In this document: positions 20,660-29,866 of the stretch, piece by piece | How the letters are laid out: each line of letters starts with the position of its first letter | Position numbering within the stretch: position 1 is the first letter of the stretch | Assembly (NCBI RefSeq): GCF_963675165.1 | Contig: NC_087377.1 | Coordinates: 807,501 to 837,500, forward strand | DNA from: Halichondria panicea | Lineage: Eukaryota > Porifera > Demospongiae > Suberitida > Halichondriidae | DNA: 30,000 nucleotides | Direction: 5' to 3' | Notes under the pieces: generated by a model | Told to the model about the DNA's origin: nothing | The model's database searches: none | The model's input: only the letters and a program-made list of their open reading frames with translations | Made by a program: the position numbers and the translations under genes

Positions 20660-20845
20660 TCAGGCAAGAGTCACTTGCAATCTTCCCTTGAGATCCTCAG
20701 CAATGTCAGCTCTACTGATAACGGGAGACTCTAGAGCTGTCAACAAGTCCTCCAGTTGTGGACCACCTTGCAACCACTCTACGAGCATGTGTGTGAAACA
20801 CTTGGTGACACTGTTGGGTCTTCTGGCATTCTCCTCAGCTATCAC
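20660..20845 (-). CDS. Death-domain C-terminal half, terminal exon
   Basis: After an acceptor CACTGCAG, 61 codons run to a TGA: VIAEENARRPNSVTKCFTHM, LVEWLQGGPQLEDLLTALES, PVISRADIAEDLKGRLQ. The CF..ML.EWL.....LEDLL.AL.SP......IAEDL pattern is the helix 4-6 half of a death domain as seen in many sponge proteins. Death domains pair with other death domains in signalling complexes. The first half of the domain was not found in the adjacent 1.5 kb. The phase-0 start does not accept the phase-1 end of the GTPase gene's death-domain exon at 25044, so it probably belongs to another gene or is an orphan. Confidence 0.6.
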   Translation of the reverse strand: MIAEENARRPNSVTKCFTHMLVEWLQGGPQLEDLLTALESPVISRADIAEDLKGRLQVTLA

Positions 20846-21248
20846 CTGCAGTGTACATTGTTATTATAATGACATCATTCTGCACTATCCAAGTTCTACG
20901 GTTAGCGATGTCAGACCGATTTTCATTTTTGCTATTTCTAACTCCTATGTATTACTATCTCTTTTGAACACTCTAGGCAAACCAGAAAACTTTATTGCAC
21001 TGGATTTGTTCAAGCGAATGCAGAGATACAGCTTTTTGAAGAACACTAGTCAGGGAAAAATTCATACAAAAATTTACCGCATTTTAATGTACTTGGGCGG
21101 GACTTATGAAATTTGTTGTTAATACCGGAAATGATCTTAAAGTATCATAATCTGCTGAACTGCTTGGTCTATTCTCTTTTAAAAAAGTATGAAATGGACA
21201 CTCAGGACTTAATATTGTAACCATTTGATATATATCTATTTTATGAAG
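20846..21248. other. Probable dispersed repeat, no gene
   Basis: The sequence is AT-rich, with one open frame on the plus strand that also spans the antisense of the death-domain exon. The frame has no domain motif. I believe the rest is non-coding repeat-like sequence, but I saw no second copy in the window. Confidence 0.4.
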
Positions 21249-21429
21249 CACAGGGCCAGAAGTGGTAGTTTACAGCTTGTAAACTATGTTTGTACTTGCG
21301 AGTGTACATCATAGTTTACAATGTTGTTGAATTTTAGTTCATCTACAATAGTTTCCTTCATAGTTTACAAAGAAAGTTGATAGTGTACAACGTTGTATAC
21401 TACTGTAAATGAACTCTTTTGGCCCTGTG
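21249..21429. mobile_element. Short inverted-repeat element (MITE-like), ~181 bp
   Basis: The ends are cacagggcca and, inverted, tggccctgtg. The interior carries several copies of atagtttacaa and its complement, so the element can fold. CAGGG-type ends recall hAT-like elements, but no clean 8-bp target duplication is visible (only tgaag is shared at the edges). Confidence 0.65.
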
Positions 21430-22514
21430 AAGTTTATAATGTTTCTGTAATGTATATCTTTATGATGTCCCTATAATAGTATGATGTCTCCTGCTTCAGA
21501 GAGTTCTTTTGGATTTAAAGTAACCATGCTATCTTTTCAGTATAATTTATTGTATCATGTTTCAGAACTCTCATCAATGTCCACCTTACGCTTGTATCTG
21601 TTTCTTGATCTTTATAAGCAACTTTTCTGTCAATTTCATTTGGTCTAAATAATTCATTTTTAGTGTGACGTAGATTTAAGGCCATACAACTATAAATCTA
21701 TGATACAACTCTGACAGCTTCTACAGTAGATTACTCTTGTCTTTTTTGTGTGCAAATTGAATCAGTTCTTGCAATTTAATAGATTACATTGTTGTCCCTG
21801 GAATTCTCTCCAATCTTTCTTGTTTCTTTTCAACAGAGGCTTTCAGATTGCTTCAATAATTACTTTCAGTAACTTCTAAGAAATAAATACATCTATTGGT
21901 ACACTTGGCTTGATTTTACTGCATTTCTATTCTCAGCTCCACCCATCTATCCATGCAATAAAATTATGTGATTCCGCAAGAAATAAAAGCTTATTGTAGC
22001 AACTTTTTGCATAATCTGGAGAGAGTTAGAGATGAAAGACATGCTCACTAGTGTTTTTGTTCATTTTCATGTTTGGTTGCCAAAATGATGATCACCTTTG
22101 AGAAAAAATCACACACAAAACAAGCTAAAATCATAAAAAACTGTTATAAAAATCAAATTCTACGCTATTTTTTACCCTTAGGAACAGCTGTTGTTTGCTA
22201 GACTCTTCCAGGGCTTGCGGAAAGCCCTTCTTGTTCATTCACTTTCTGGTCCCGTTTTTTACTATTGAATTACTGTACGAAAATACCCCCACGCACTACT
22301 TCCGGTCTGACATCTCTACTACGGTATATCGGCGAATCATGTCAAGTTGTTGAAAGGAGTTCAGTTGCCAACCAATTGCAACTAACATGCAATACAGCCA
22401 CCCACACAACTAAAGAAACAAAACTACTAACAGGATTTCGGGATTTCCTACCCCCAGCCAACATATCCCCCCCCCCCTAGAAATCTGAATATTAATGATA
22501 TCATAATAAAAATG
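21430..22514. other. AT-rich region without a recognised gene
   Basis: No open frame with a domain motif was seen on either strand, and no tandem repeat. There is a C9 homopolymer near 22470. Confidence 0.5.
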
Positions 22515-22516
22515 TA

Positions 22517-22645
22517 CACTGTAAAAAAAAAAGTGCGGTGAGCACACTAAAACCGTCGCATATAGCACACTTTTTAAAAAAAGCGTGCTATATGCGACGG
22601 TTTTAGTGTGTCCACCGCACTTTTTTTCAATCATTTTTTACAGTG
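22517..22645. mobile_element. Tc1/mariner-type MITE, 129 bp, near-perfect hairpin
   Basis: The ends are cactgtaaaaa and tttttacagtg, flanked by TA on both sides (22515-22516 and 22646-22647). Almost the whole interior is an inverted repeat around an A/T centre: gcacactaaaaccgtcgcat then atagcac against gtgctatatgcgacggtttt then agtgtg. The TA flank and CACTGTA ends fit the Tc1/mariner superfamily. It carries no transposase. Confidence 0.9.
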
Positions 22646-22647
22646 TA

Positions 22648-23475
22648 TGCTCATTATGCCTCCAGGCGTAGCCGCACGTGGGATACGGTAAAGCTGACTG
22701 TGTGTGTCTGTTCCAGCTGTAACTGCTCAACTGTTGTAATACGACGAAAGCTAACAGCTTGTATAGGCTTCTAGCCACGTTCTCTTGGATTTTGATTCGT
22801 GGATTAGCAAACTAAAGCTTCTTTCTCCAGTTACGGCTAGTTCGACTCACATTGAAGGCTGTTGCAGTCTCTTTCATAACATCATCTGTCCCCACAAACT
22901 TTCTATTCAACATGAGTTAGCCTTGCACTAAAGCTCTAGCTTTTTGTTAGCTACAATCATAGATCTACTATCTATGCTACAATACTCAGAAAATATATGT
23001 TAAAACAGCTAGCTAGCAGTAGCCATTATTTTTGTGAAATTGATCTCTTTGGACACACCCTTTAATTATTCCTGTGGATGTAATGCGCATGCGCGCTCAT
23101 TCCTCATGTGTGAGAAAATAATATCCAAGATCCAAATCCTCCTGGCAGATCCATCTTTGTCTTGAGGGCCTGGTAAGCCACAAAACGCTACCATTAACAA
23201 TATAGATAACAATATGCATGTACACAAGTCTTTTTTCTCAATAGATATTATAATACACTGAACTGATCTTGGAAGAATCAATTTTCTTCTTTCTTGAGGT
23301 CCTGAACAACAATAGATGCATGTAAATAAGTCTTTTCTTCTCAGTGAGTTAATATAGATAAGCTAACTTTAATATAAATTCATTATAGAAACTACTATAA
23401 CACTAATACTTTTTGAGCAAAAGCATAACATGGCGAGAGGCATTAGCAAGCGCACGCTTGCAACACTCGTTTATT
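22648..23475. other. Region without a recognised gene
   Basis: Contains an NRF1-like palindrome (23084-23095) and a short repeated block 'acaagtcttttttctca' / 'aataagtcttttcttctca' (about 23223 and 23325). Otherwise I see nothing definable. Confidence 0.45.
23084..23095. promoter_or_regulatory. NRF1-like palindrome TGCGCATGCGCG
   Basis: It matches the animal NRF1 consensus (TGCGCATGCGCA) except for the last base. No confident transcript start lies next to it, so it is only a candidate. Confidence 0.3.
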
Positions 23476-23547
23476 ATAGGCTTAACATAATTATGCGTAA
23501 ATCTGGCTACATTTCACTAGGATGTGTGTGTGTGGGTGTGGTCTCAC

Positions 23548-23699
23548 CTCTCAAGTTGTGCAGGTCTTGTGTGTAGGGAGAGTCTTCAGGAATGCTGTAC
23601 TGAGCACTGACTATGGCTAGAGGGTTGTCACCAGGCTAGAGGGTTGTCACTAAATGGAGTATCCATGAAGCACAGCTTGAACAGTAGTACTCCCAGTGC
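23548..23699 (-). pseudogene. Second copy of the NAK-like kinase exon, inactivated
   Basis: It is near-identical to 6078-6208 including intron flanks (23476-23712). It keeps the DLHNL reading (CTGCACAACTTG), which gives the phase expected by the family, but holds a 19-base tandem duplication (TGGTGACAACCCTCTAGCC) that puts a TGA in frame straight after DTPFSDNPLAW. No partner kinase exon follows downstream on the minus strand. Confidence 0.8.
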
Positions 23700-23723
23700 C
23701 TGTGTGTGGGCGTATAGTCACCC

Positions 23724-23838
23724 TCAGGGGTAGGCAGTAGAGTGGTCCCAAGCTGGCAGTCCATCCACCAATATCACGTTGATACTGCCCTTGTCATCAG
23801 TCACATTGAACACCTCTTCCCCCAGCGTAACATAGAGG
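23724..23838 (-). CDS. Unrecognised exon-like segment beside the kinase exon copy
   Basis: After GGTCCTCACAG one frame reads LYVTLGEEVFNVTDDKGSIN then VILVDGLPAWDHSTAYP and a stop. The composition is convincingly protein-like, but I do not recognise the family. The acceptor of the kinase exon copy begins only about 25 bp further on, so the kinase segment seems to have been pasted against the end of this exon. Confidence 0.4.
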
Positions 23839-24419
23839 CTGTGAGGACCATATAGATGAGAGGAGGGAAGTTAGCTGTATAGGTTAAAGTTGGCAGTTAG
23901 CAATAAGCATACGCAAGTGGACTATTAGTAGAGAGCAAGTGGTGGTCTTAATTACATTAGAGGGGGCGGTACCTTGACCTTGTATAAGCCCAGGCTATAG
24001 TTATTATACACGTACTTGTATTATAGCCGACAATAACACACATGATTATACGTATCTTCACAGCCCAACACTGCGTATACACTCTACGTATATGGAACAC
24101 ATAACAAACATGCAAGCCTCTTATCAAACTTTATCTTTCTCACAAGTTATGATGCAGGATGATGCTGCCCACCCCCTCACTCAGGGGTACCTGTGTAGGG
24201 CTGAGGAATTGATGGACACAATAATTATGGAGACTATATAGACTACCATCATGCACGCAGGTACACTACCACCCACTCCACTCATCACACACCACACACA
24301 TACACACTCCATTAGTATGAGTAGGCAATGGAGGACCATACATTACAACAAAGGGAGCTAGAGAGCTAGTCTATAGATAGAGTATCTGGGTCCACTCAAT
24401 AAGACCTGACACTACTCAC
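23839..24419. other. Spacer, no gene seen
   Basis: Between two exon-like pieces; no domain motif or repeat was recognised. Probably intron if those pieces are one gene. Confidence 0.4.
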
Positions 24420-24478
24420 CCTAGCATTGTCCAGCTCCCTCTGCAGACTAGCCACCATATCCACTAATACTGGACTGC
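24420..24478 (-). CDS. Exon-like coiled-coil fragment, unrecognised
   Basis: One frame reads PVLVDMVASLQRELDNAR into a GTGAGT donor. An upstream piece in another frame reads RHELEEHAVQY. Together they suggest a heptad-like helix with a possible frameshift. It may belong with the segment at 23724-23838, though the phases do not match. Confidence 0.3.
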
Positions 24479-24756
24479 GTGCTCCTCCAGCTCATGCCTG
24501 CAGACACTAGCTATTAAACTCTAGCTCTGATCATGAGGAGGCCACGTGGTTAACAAGAAGCTGCAACTGAAGTGATCCTGTACCCAACAACAATGGTAAA
24601 GGGTCACTAAACTAGAAAGCTGGAAATGAAATTTTATAAAAATAGAAGGTGGTATAATCAAACACAGAACACAGAGCATTATAATAGTCAGTACTTATAG
24701 TCAACACAGAGTTAGTTCTTTACTTGACATTCTTGCATGCTTCTTTACTTGACATC

Positions 24757-24762
24757 TTTATT
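24757..24762 (-). promoter_or_regulatory. Poly(A) signal AATAAA of the GTPase/death-domain gene
   Basis: AATAAA on the minus strand lies 8 bases after the proposed stop at 24771. The closeness supports a last exon here, but the hexamer is common in AT-rich DNA. Confidence 0.45.
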
Positions 24763-24770
24763 CGTCCCTT

Positions 24771-27700
24771 TCAAGCAACTCCAGTATCTGTATGAAAGCA
24801 TGAGCACAATAAACTAGAGCCTTATAAGCAAAACATTGTGTGCAATGAAAATAGGGATCAGATTTATAATTATTCCAGTAATATTTGTATGAAAACATGA
24901 GTGCATGATACATGATTTAGGAGCCCTCAGGGCTAGTAGAACCCTCAAGTACTTAGAATGCTGTATACTATTATTGCATGGCACTACTGACGAGCAAGTT
25001 CACAAAGGTAATGGTGAAAGTGATGATTCACTAGGTAACTCACTGGTATGCTCCACACAGGCCTTGTGAATGCTGCGAACTGCCTCTCCGTCCTCAATCT
25101 CTGAGGCAATTTCCACTAATCGACCGTAAGTAGCTGTTGAATTCAATGGATTGATTTGAAGAATATTTTTACTCTTCCACTTCTTTAGAGCAGCGTGAAA
25201 TTTCTCTGAAACACCAACAAATATGTGATCGATATTCTCAACTTCAGTCTTGCTGAGGCCCAGCCTGTGCTTGTATGTTTCATAGCCAGCAATCTCGGTA
25301 GACAACTGGAGAAGAGCTCCATTCGAGCACTCTTGACTCAACTGAGCTGTGGTCGCTGTCACTATCGTCTCATGAACTGTAGAGATCAAAATACCTCATC
25401 AATGACATGCAACGCACGTGGTAGCATAATTAGAAATGCAAATACTCCATCACTGTCACATGATATACACAATACAACTGTCAAAGCTACTCGAACCACT
25501 TTAGACTATAATTATACTGAAGATGGTTAGATTGACTATAATTATGTGATGCATAACTATAGTGCATGATCACATTCCCATGAAGTGGTTCCCTAATTAA
25601 GCTTAATCCTTCACACTAATCAATCATGACAACAAATGCTAGGATTGGGCAGGGAAAGCACCAAATAGCACGGAAATAAGCAAGTATAATTATAGGAGAG
25701 AACCAACCAATGACACAATGACATTGACAGTATCACAGTTTAAAATAGCAAACACTTAATGAAAGTACAATTCACTATAAGAAGTAGTATAACTCACTAG
25801 TATGCTCCACACAGGCCTTGTGAATGCTGCGAACTGCCTCTCCGTCCTCAATCTTGGTAGCAATCTCCACAAATCGACCGTAAGTAGCTGTTGAATTCAA
25901 TGGATTGTTAAAAATGATGCTTTTACTCTTCCACTTCTTTAGAGCAACGTGGAATCTCCCAGGGATATTATTAACGGTGGTAGGATTCTGATCGATAGTG
26001 TCTATCTCAGCATCACTGAGGCCCAGCCTGTGCTTGTATCTGTCATAACCAGCAACCTTGGTAGACAACTGGCGAAGAGCTTCATCTGAGCACTCTTGAT
26101 TCAACTGAGCGGCAGTCGCTGCCACTATCATCTGATGTGGTTGAACTGTATAGATAAACATAATTATGTTCTAAAAATAATATAACGCATAATTATTATA
26201 GTCAATCATGTACTTACAGTAGCTGTGAAAATACTATGTGGAGTGGCTAGTTGAGTGTATATATTTGACGAAGATGACAGAATCATTTGTTTCATTATTT
26301 TCAACTGTAATGATAGATCATACCTTGTACAGTGCCATCATTCTTCGGAACCTTTGACAGAGTTTCAACTGATGGCAATGATATTTTGCGCTGGCCTGAG
26401 GCTGCAGGAATATAGATACAGTGCTGTGTCATCTTTTACAAATTAAGTTGTTACACTGACAGCATGTGCTACATTGAGAGACCTACATGCATGTACATGT
26501 ACATGTCCAGTAATATAATAGTTATATAGGTATGTTATAGCATGATCTCACGTACGGTCCACAGAAGTCTCACTGCCCAGTACTGATGGTTGTGATGATG
26601 CCGCACTGGCTACACTCATAGATGGACAACACACCGAGAGCCAATTTTTGTGACCGTTTCCTAACTTATACGTCATCCTGTTGCGTTGAGTACACCTCAT
26701 AGAAGTGCCCTTACCCAGAACACGAGCTGGGTGGTGGGGCACTTGGGGACTTGCACTTGCTTCAGTGGAGGGAAATTCATGGGGACATAAAAATGCAACT
26801 TCAGGATCCTCATACGTGTATTTCAGGGCATTGTAAGCAGATCGAAGACCAGAGTGAACGTTTTCATATATCAAAGACAGCAGTTCTTTTTGATTACTGC
26901 TGGAATGAACTTCAAGGAATGAAAATCCATCAATTAGCGTGATAAAACAATCTTCCTCTCGATGAATCAATTGTACAAAGTTTCTACTCGGCTGGTGATC
27001 CTCTTCAATTTCCCATTCACATTCTTTAATCAGATACACTTGTAGACAGCAAAACACTCCACAGCACTGCCAGTTGCTTTTGAAGTATAAAACGAGTGGG
27101 ATCAAACCGGTCTTAAGCAAATCAGCTCGTTTGTCATTGACTTGAGTTGGTGGCAGCAAGGATAGAAGTGATGGCATATAGAAACACTTATCTTTCCCGA
27201 CTTCTTGTGAGAATAAACGAAATGGGGTGGCTATCAGCAAGTGCTTGAATATTTCAATGAGATGAGTGGGCGCAAAGAGTCCATTGATGTAGTGCTTTTC
27301 AAAATTTTTATCAGATAAAAGTTCAATCGTAATAATTCCTTTATCGGTAAAATCTAACCATGTTCCAAACCCATTACTTCCTCGCATGTATGCAGCATAC
27401 TCGACAAGCTCTGTTACTTTATCGAGAAGCACTTGAGTATCACAGAATACCACATTTGGTAGAATGGCAGGATAATAGTGAAAGATGTGATGCTCATGGA
27501 AAAATTTCAAAGCTTCACAAAGTGCATCTTCGTGAAAATTATGTAGCATTTTTGCAATTTCTACACATTCGGTCTTGCTTAGAACTTTTCTTTTTTCATC
27601 GTTTAAAACCTTCTCAACAATAATTTCCAAAATAAACCACCAAAAAGGGACCAGGATTTCAAATTTATTCAGCTCTTGAGATGCTTTGTAAATACATCCA

Positions 27701-28730
27701 CGAATTTTCTTCGCCAATTCCTCACTGTCAGAATCGCAGTGCTTGCTATCCACAGGAAATATGACATCTCTTTTCCCTAAATTAAAAAACATAGTCAACT
27801 TCTTAATACAGTCTTTCTGCGCAAAGTTCAATAAAGTTTTATTCTTGTCAGACAATGTTTCCTTGCATTTGGATTGATGGTCTTTGTGAGTACCAATGCA
27901 TACCAGCTTGCAGTTTTCACTGTGAGATTGAATGGACTGCACGAGATACTTGAAGTTATCCAAAACTGAGAGATGTGACTTGAAACCTTTACCAACTGGC
28001 TTATCGTCCTTGTAGTATTCAACCAGTGGATGATCGTCAAGGCAGTCAGAGAGACGAAGAATGTACAAAGCTACAGAAATCTTGGGCATGAAGAGTGGCA
28101 GCAGATTATGAAAGTGTGGTTGCCCACCGCTATCGATTATGTAGATCCAATGAGATCCAAACTTTTCTTGAACAGCAGTACGATCAGCATCAGAAAATCG
28201 CTGAATATTCGCCATTACATTTGAAATAGTGCTAAGAAATTTACTCTTTTTTCCTTCTAGCTTACTATGCGTTGCTCCAGCTACTAATGGTTTAGTTGCT
28301 CTTGAAGTTGAAGGAGTTGCATCAACTGGCGTCGTATTTGATGCATTGCTAAGTTTAAGTTGCTTCAAAGCAATGCTGAGTTCTTGTGGGATAGCAGATT
28401 CTTCGCTGGTTACATGAGATTTAATAGCATCAGCAACAATGCGTTGTAAGTCATCACCAGTTACTGGTTTCCATGTTCTAGAGGGATCTTCTTGAGCTTC
28501 CGTTCTCAGCTTTGTAGTGTCACGAATTTGTCGTATCCTCTCTGCTGTGCTAGCTAATGGAGTGCTGTTTCGATCTACAGGAGGAGGCTGTCCCAGAAGG
28601 AGATGCTTAGTGGAGGTTTTACCAGTGCCAGCCATTCCAAAGAATAAGATATTGGTAGTGTTCACACGGACAAATCCAGCCTTCATGGCTTCATTAAGAG
28701 CTTGCTCAGACTTGGATGATTCATTGAGGG
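24771..28730 (-). CDS. Roc-COR-like GTPase with two C-terminal death-domain modules (5' end missing)
   Basis: The exons are 28730-26556 (725 codons), 26401-26324 (26 codons), 26145-25798 (116 codons), 25376-25044 (111 codons) and possibly 24787-24771 (AT ACT GGA GTT GCT TGA). The readable junctions are phase 1 and join without a stop: D-C|CC TCA, CAA-G|TT CAA, ACC-A|TT CAT, ACC-A|AT ACT. The product would be a cytosolic signalling GTPase: the Roc-type domain binds GTP, the following COR-like region usually dimerises, and the death domains recruit partners. No start codon was assigned, because the GTPase exon begins with a split codon after TTATTTCAG and its upstream exon was not found in 28731-30000. 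Close relatives often carry ankyrin or other repeats at that end. Introns are short (154-421 bp). The frame shows no lesions, so the gene looks live. Confidence 0.82.
25044..25376 (-). CDS. Death-domain exon 2 of the GTPase gene
   Basis: A 333-bp exon, phase 1-1, between TCTCTACAG and GTGAGT. It carries the same fold as the exon at 25798-26145 (YETYKHRLGLSKTEVENID, FHAALKKWKSK, NSTATYGRLVEIASEIEDGE, AVRSIHKACVEHT), with variation concentrated in the loop between helices 2 and 4. It arose by tandem exon duplication. Alternative use of one or both copies would keep the frame. Confidence 0.78.
25798..26145 (-). CDS. Death-domain exon 1 of the GTPase gene
   Basis: A 348-bp exon, phase 1-1, between ATCTATACAG and GTGAGT. 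Six-helix death-domain pattern: AATAAQLNQECSDEALRQLS, YDRYKHRLGLSDAEIDTID, FHVALKKWKSK, then NSTATYGRFVEIATKIEDGE and AVRSIHKAC. The W in the central helix and ATY..(L/F)VEI near the end are the usual landmarks. It is about 70% identical by eye to the next exon, with a longer loop after IDTID (QNPTTVNNIPG). Confidence 0.78.
26324..26401 (-). CDS. 26-codon linker exon
   Basis: The exon runs from an ATTCCTGCAG acceptor to a GTATGA donor and encodes PSGQRKISLPSVETLSKVPK then NDGTVQ. It is phase 1 at both ends, so it could be skipped without breaking the frame. It is polar and probably flexible, joining the GTPase part to the death domains. Confidence 0.65.
26556..28730 (-). CDS. GTPase exon: Roc-type G domain, COR-like region, Cys/His tail
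   Basis: Counting from the exon start, G1 is GMAGTGKTS at about 32-40, G3 is DSGGQPHFH at about 200-208 (DxGGQ as in Roc and Gα-like proteins), and G4 is GTHKD at about 280-284. Between G1 and G3 lies an unusually long ~155-residue insert, partly low-complexity Ser/Thr (TTPVDATPSTSRATKPL at about 133-149), instead of a short switch I. After the G domain, about 350-640 is a helical, hydrophobic COR-like region (VPFWWFILEIIVEKVL, GLFAPTHLIEIFKHLL). The end holds FLCPHE at about 647 and MRCTQ at about 678, then GHKNWLS, a Cys/His pattern that may bind metal. This is one uninterrupted 2175-bp exon in a region of small exons. Confidence 0.85.
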
Positions 28731-29066
28731 CTGAAATAATAGGAATAAGAAACACGGAGTGATTCACGCGTATGTCGCTTGAAAAAGTACCCAGTATATA
28801 CGTATGCACAGTAATAGTCACAGTTCATATTCACTTTCAAAAAGAAGTCATGTATAATAATTATATAATTATACCCTCTAGTTATCATCAAATTAACCTC
28901 TACACAACATTTTTTTTTCTTTATGCAAAAAAAAAAAGCATGCAGGGTTTACAACAAATAGCGCTACGCTAATAAAACGTTGTCTACCTGGGAACGAACA
29001 GACGGATAAGGCAGTAAAAAAAAAATGAAATGTTATAATTATAGGTTTGTTCAGAGCATGCAGTAA
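28731..29066. other. Spacer upstream of the GTPase exon, no gene seen
   Basis: The sequence is AT-rich with poly(A/T) runs. No upstream exon (start codon plus phase-1 donor with a convincing peptide) was recognised. Confidence 0.45.
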
Positions 29067-29195
29067 CTACGGAGTGCAGGTATACAAACAGTGCAGGTGG
29101 TTTTTAAAAATGAGCGGGGTCTGTGCCGAGACAATTTCATCAGGCAAGGCATTCCAATGTTTGATGACATCTATGAAATATGAAAATTTGTGTGC
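29067..29195 (-). mobile_element. LINE reverse-transcriptase ORF, C-terminal fragment
   Basis: The minus-strand frame reads KFSYFIDVIKHWNALPDEIV, SAQTPLIFKNHLHCL and ends at a TAG. The pattern (V.KHWN.LP..IV.A.....FK..L) is the usual C-terminal end of non-LTR retrotransposon ORF2 proteins of the CR1/jockey/L2 type. Only about 43 codons remain; the rest is cut off by the inverted-repeat element that begins at 29199. Confidence 0.75.
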
Positions 29196-29198
29196 TAT

Positions 29199-29461
29199 AC
29201 CGTATATGCTCGATCAGAGGCCGCTCTCAATAGTATAGCCTCCTTTACTAGCAAAATGAGTAGCCATTCTCAAATAGTAGCCTCATGCATACAGTGAACT
29301 AGCATTTCTGGACGAGGCAGCAAACAAATTATTAATACTATAGCAGCTAGATACATGTACGTAGCTACTAGGTACAGGTAGCAGCTCAGAGCAGAAGTTT
29401 TGATAACAAAACCAGCAAAATGTATATAGCCGCAGCCTCTGATCAAGCATATAATACGGTG
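29199..29461. mobile_element. Inverted-repeat element (MITE-like), ~263 bp, abutting the LINE fragment
   Basis: The left end is accgtatatgctcgatcaga (29199) and the right end, inverted, is accgtattatatgcttgatc aga, differing by a 3-base gap and one change. The interior has no long frame that looks coding. The target duplication is unclear. Confidence 0.65.
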
Positions 29462-29726
29462 TGCAATAATTATTCACATCTAAATGACCATCATCAACAC
29501 CACACATCCACTGCATGACACGTTATGTGAAGTCTCAATTAATACCAGCTATAACTAGCGTACGTTGCATTTACACATGGCTTGACATAATGATAGCGCA
29601 GTTCATATTTATATTGAGGCATGACACACACACACAGAGACTTGATGCTGAGGATTAATATTTTGGGTGTAAAATGTTTTTATCATTGTAAAGTGAGGTA
29701 TTACAATAATCGCAATCTGATTACCG

Positions 29727-29866
29727 TACATGCAGAGGGTAATTTTCGTAGGGTAAATATTTTCGTTGGCAAGCTGACCTCCACGAAAAAATTGTTACTC
29801 ACAAAAATCACCGTTTTTCAGATAAACGAATTTTTTACCTCACGAAAATTACCCGCTATACAACAG
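29727..29866. mobile_element. Inverted-repeat element (MITE-like), ~140 bp
   Basis: Left arm gagggtaattttcg (29735-29748) plus gggtaaat.ttttcgt; right arm acgaattttttacct plus cgaaaattacccgc (29843-29856). The arms pair as inverted repeats with a short loop. A plus-strand open frame (29621-29992) crosses it but shows no domain, so I do not call it a gene. Confidence 0.6.

Noticed and set aside
20595-21122. 175-codon plus-strand open frame
   Set aside because: Its first part is antisense to the death-domain exon and the rest is repeat-like. No motif, no splice need.
20660-25044. Joining the death-domain exon at 20845 to the GTPase gene
   Set aside because: The GTPase gene's last death-domain exon ends in phase 1; joining it to 20845 gives AGT GAT AGC TGA, an immediate stop. 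A nearer end with AATAAA fits better.
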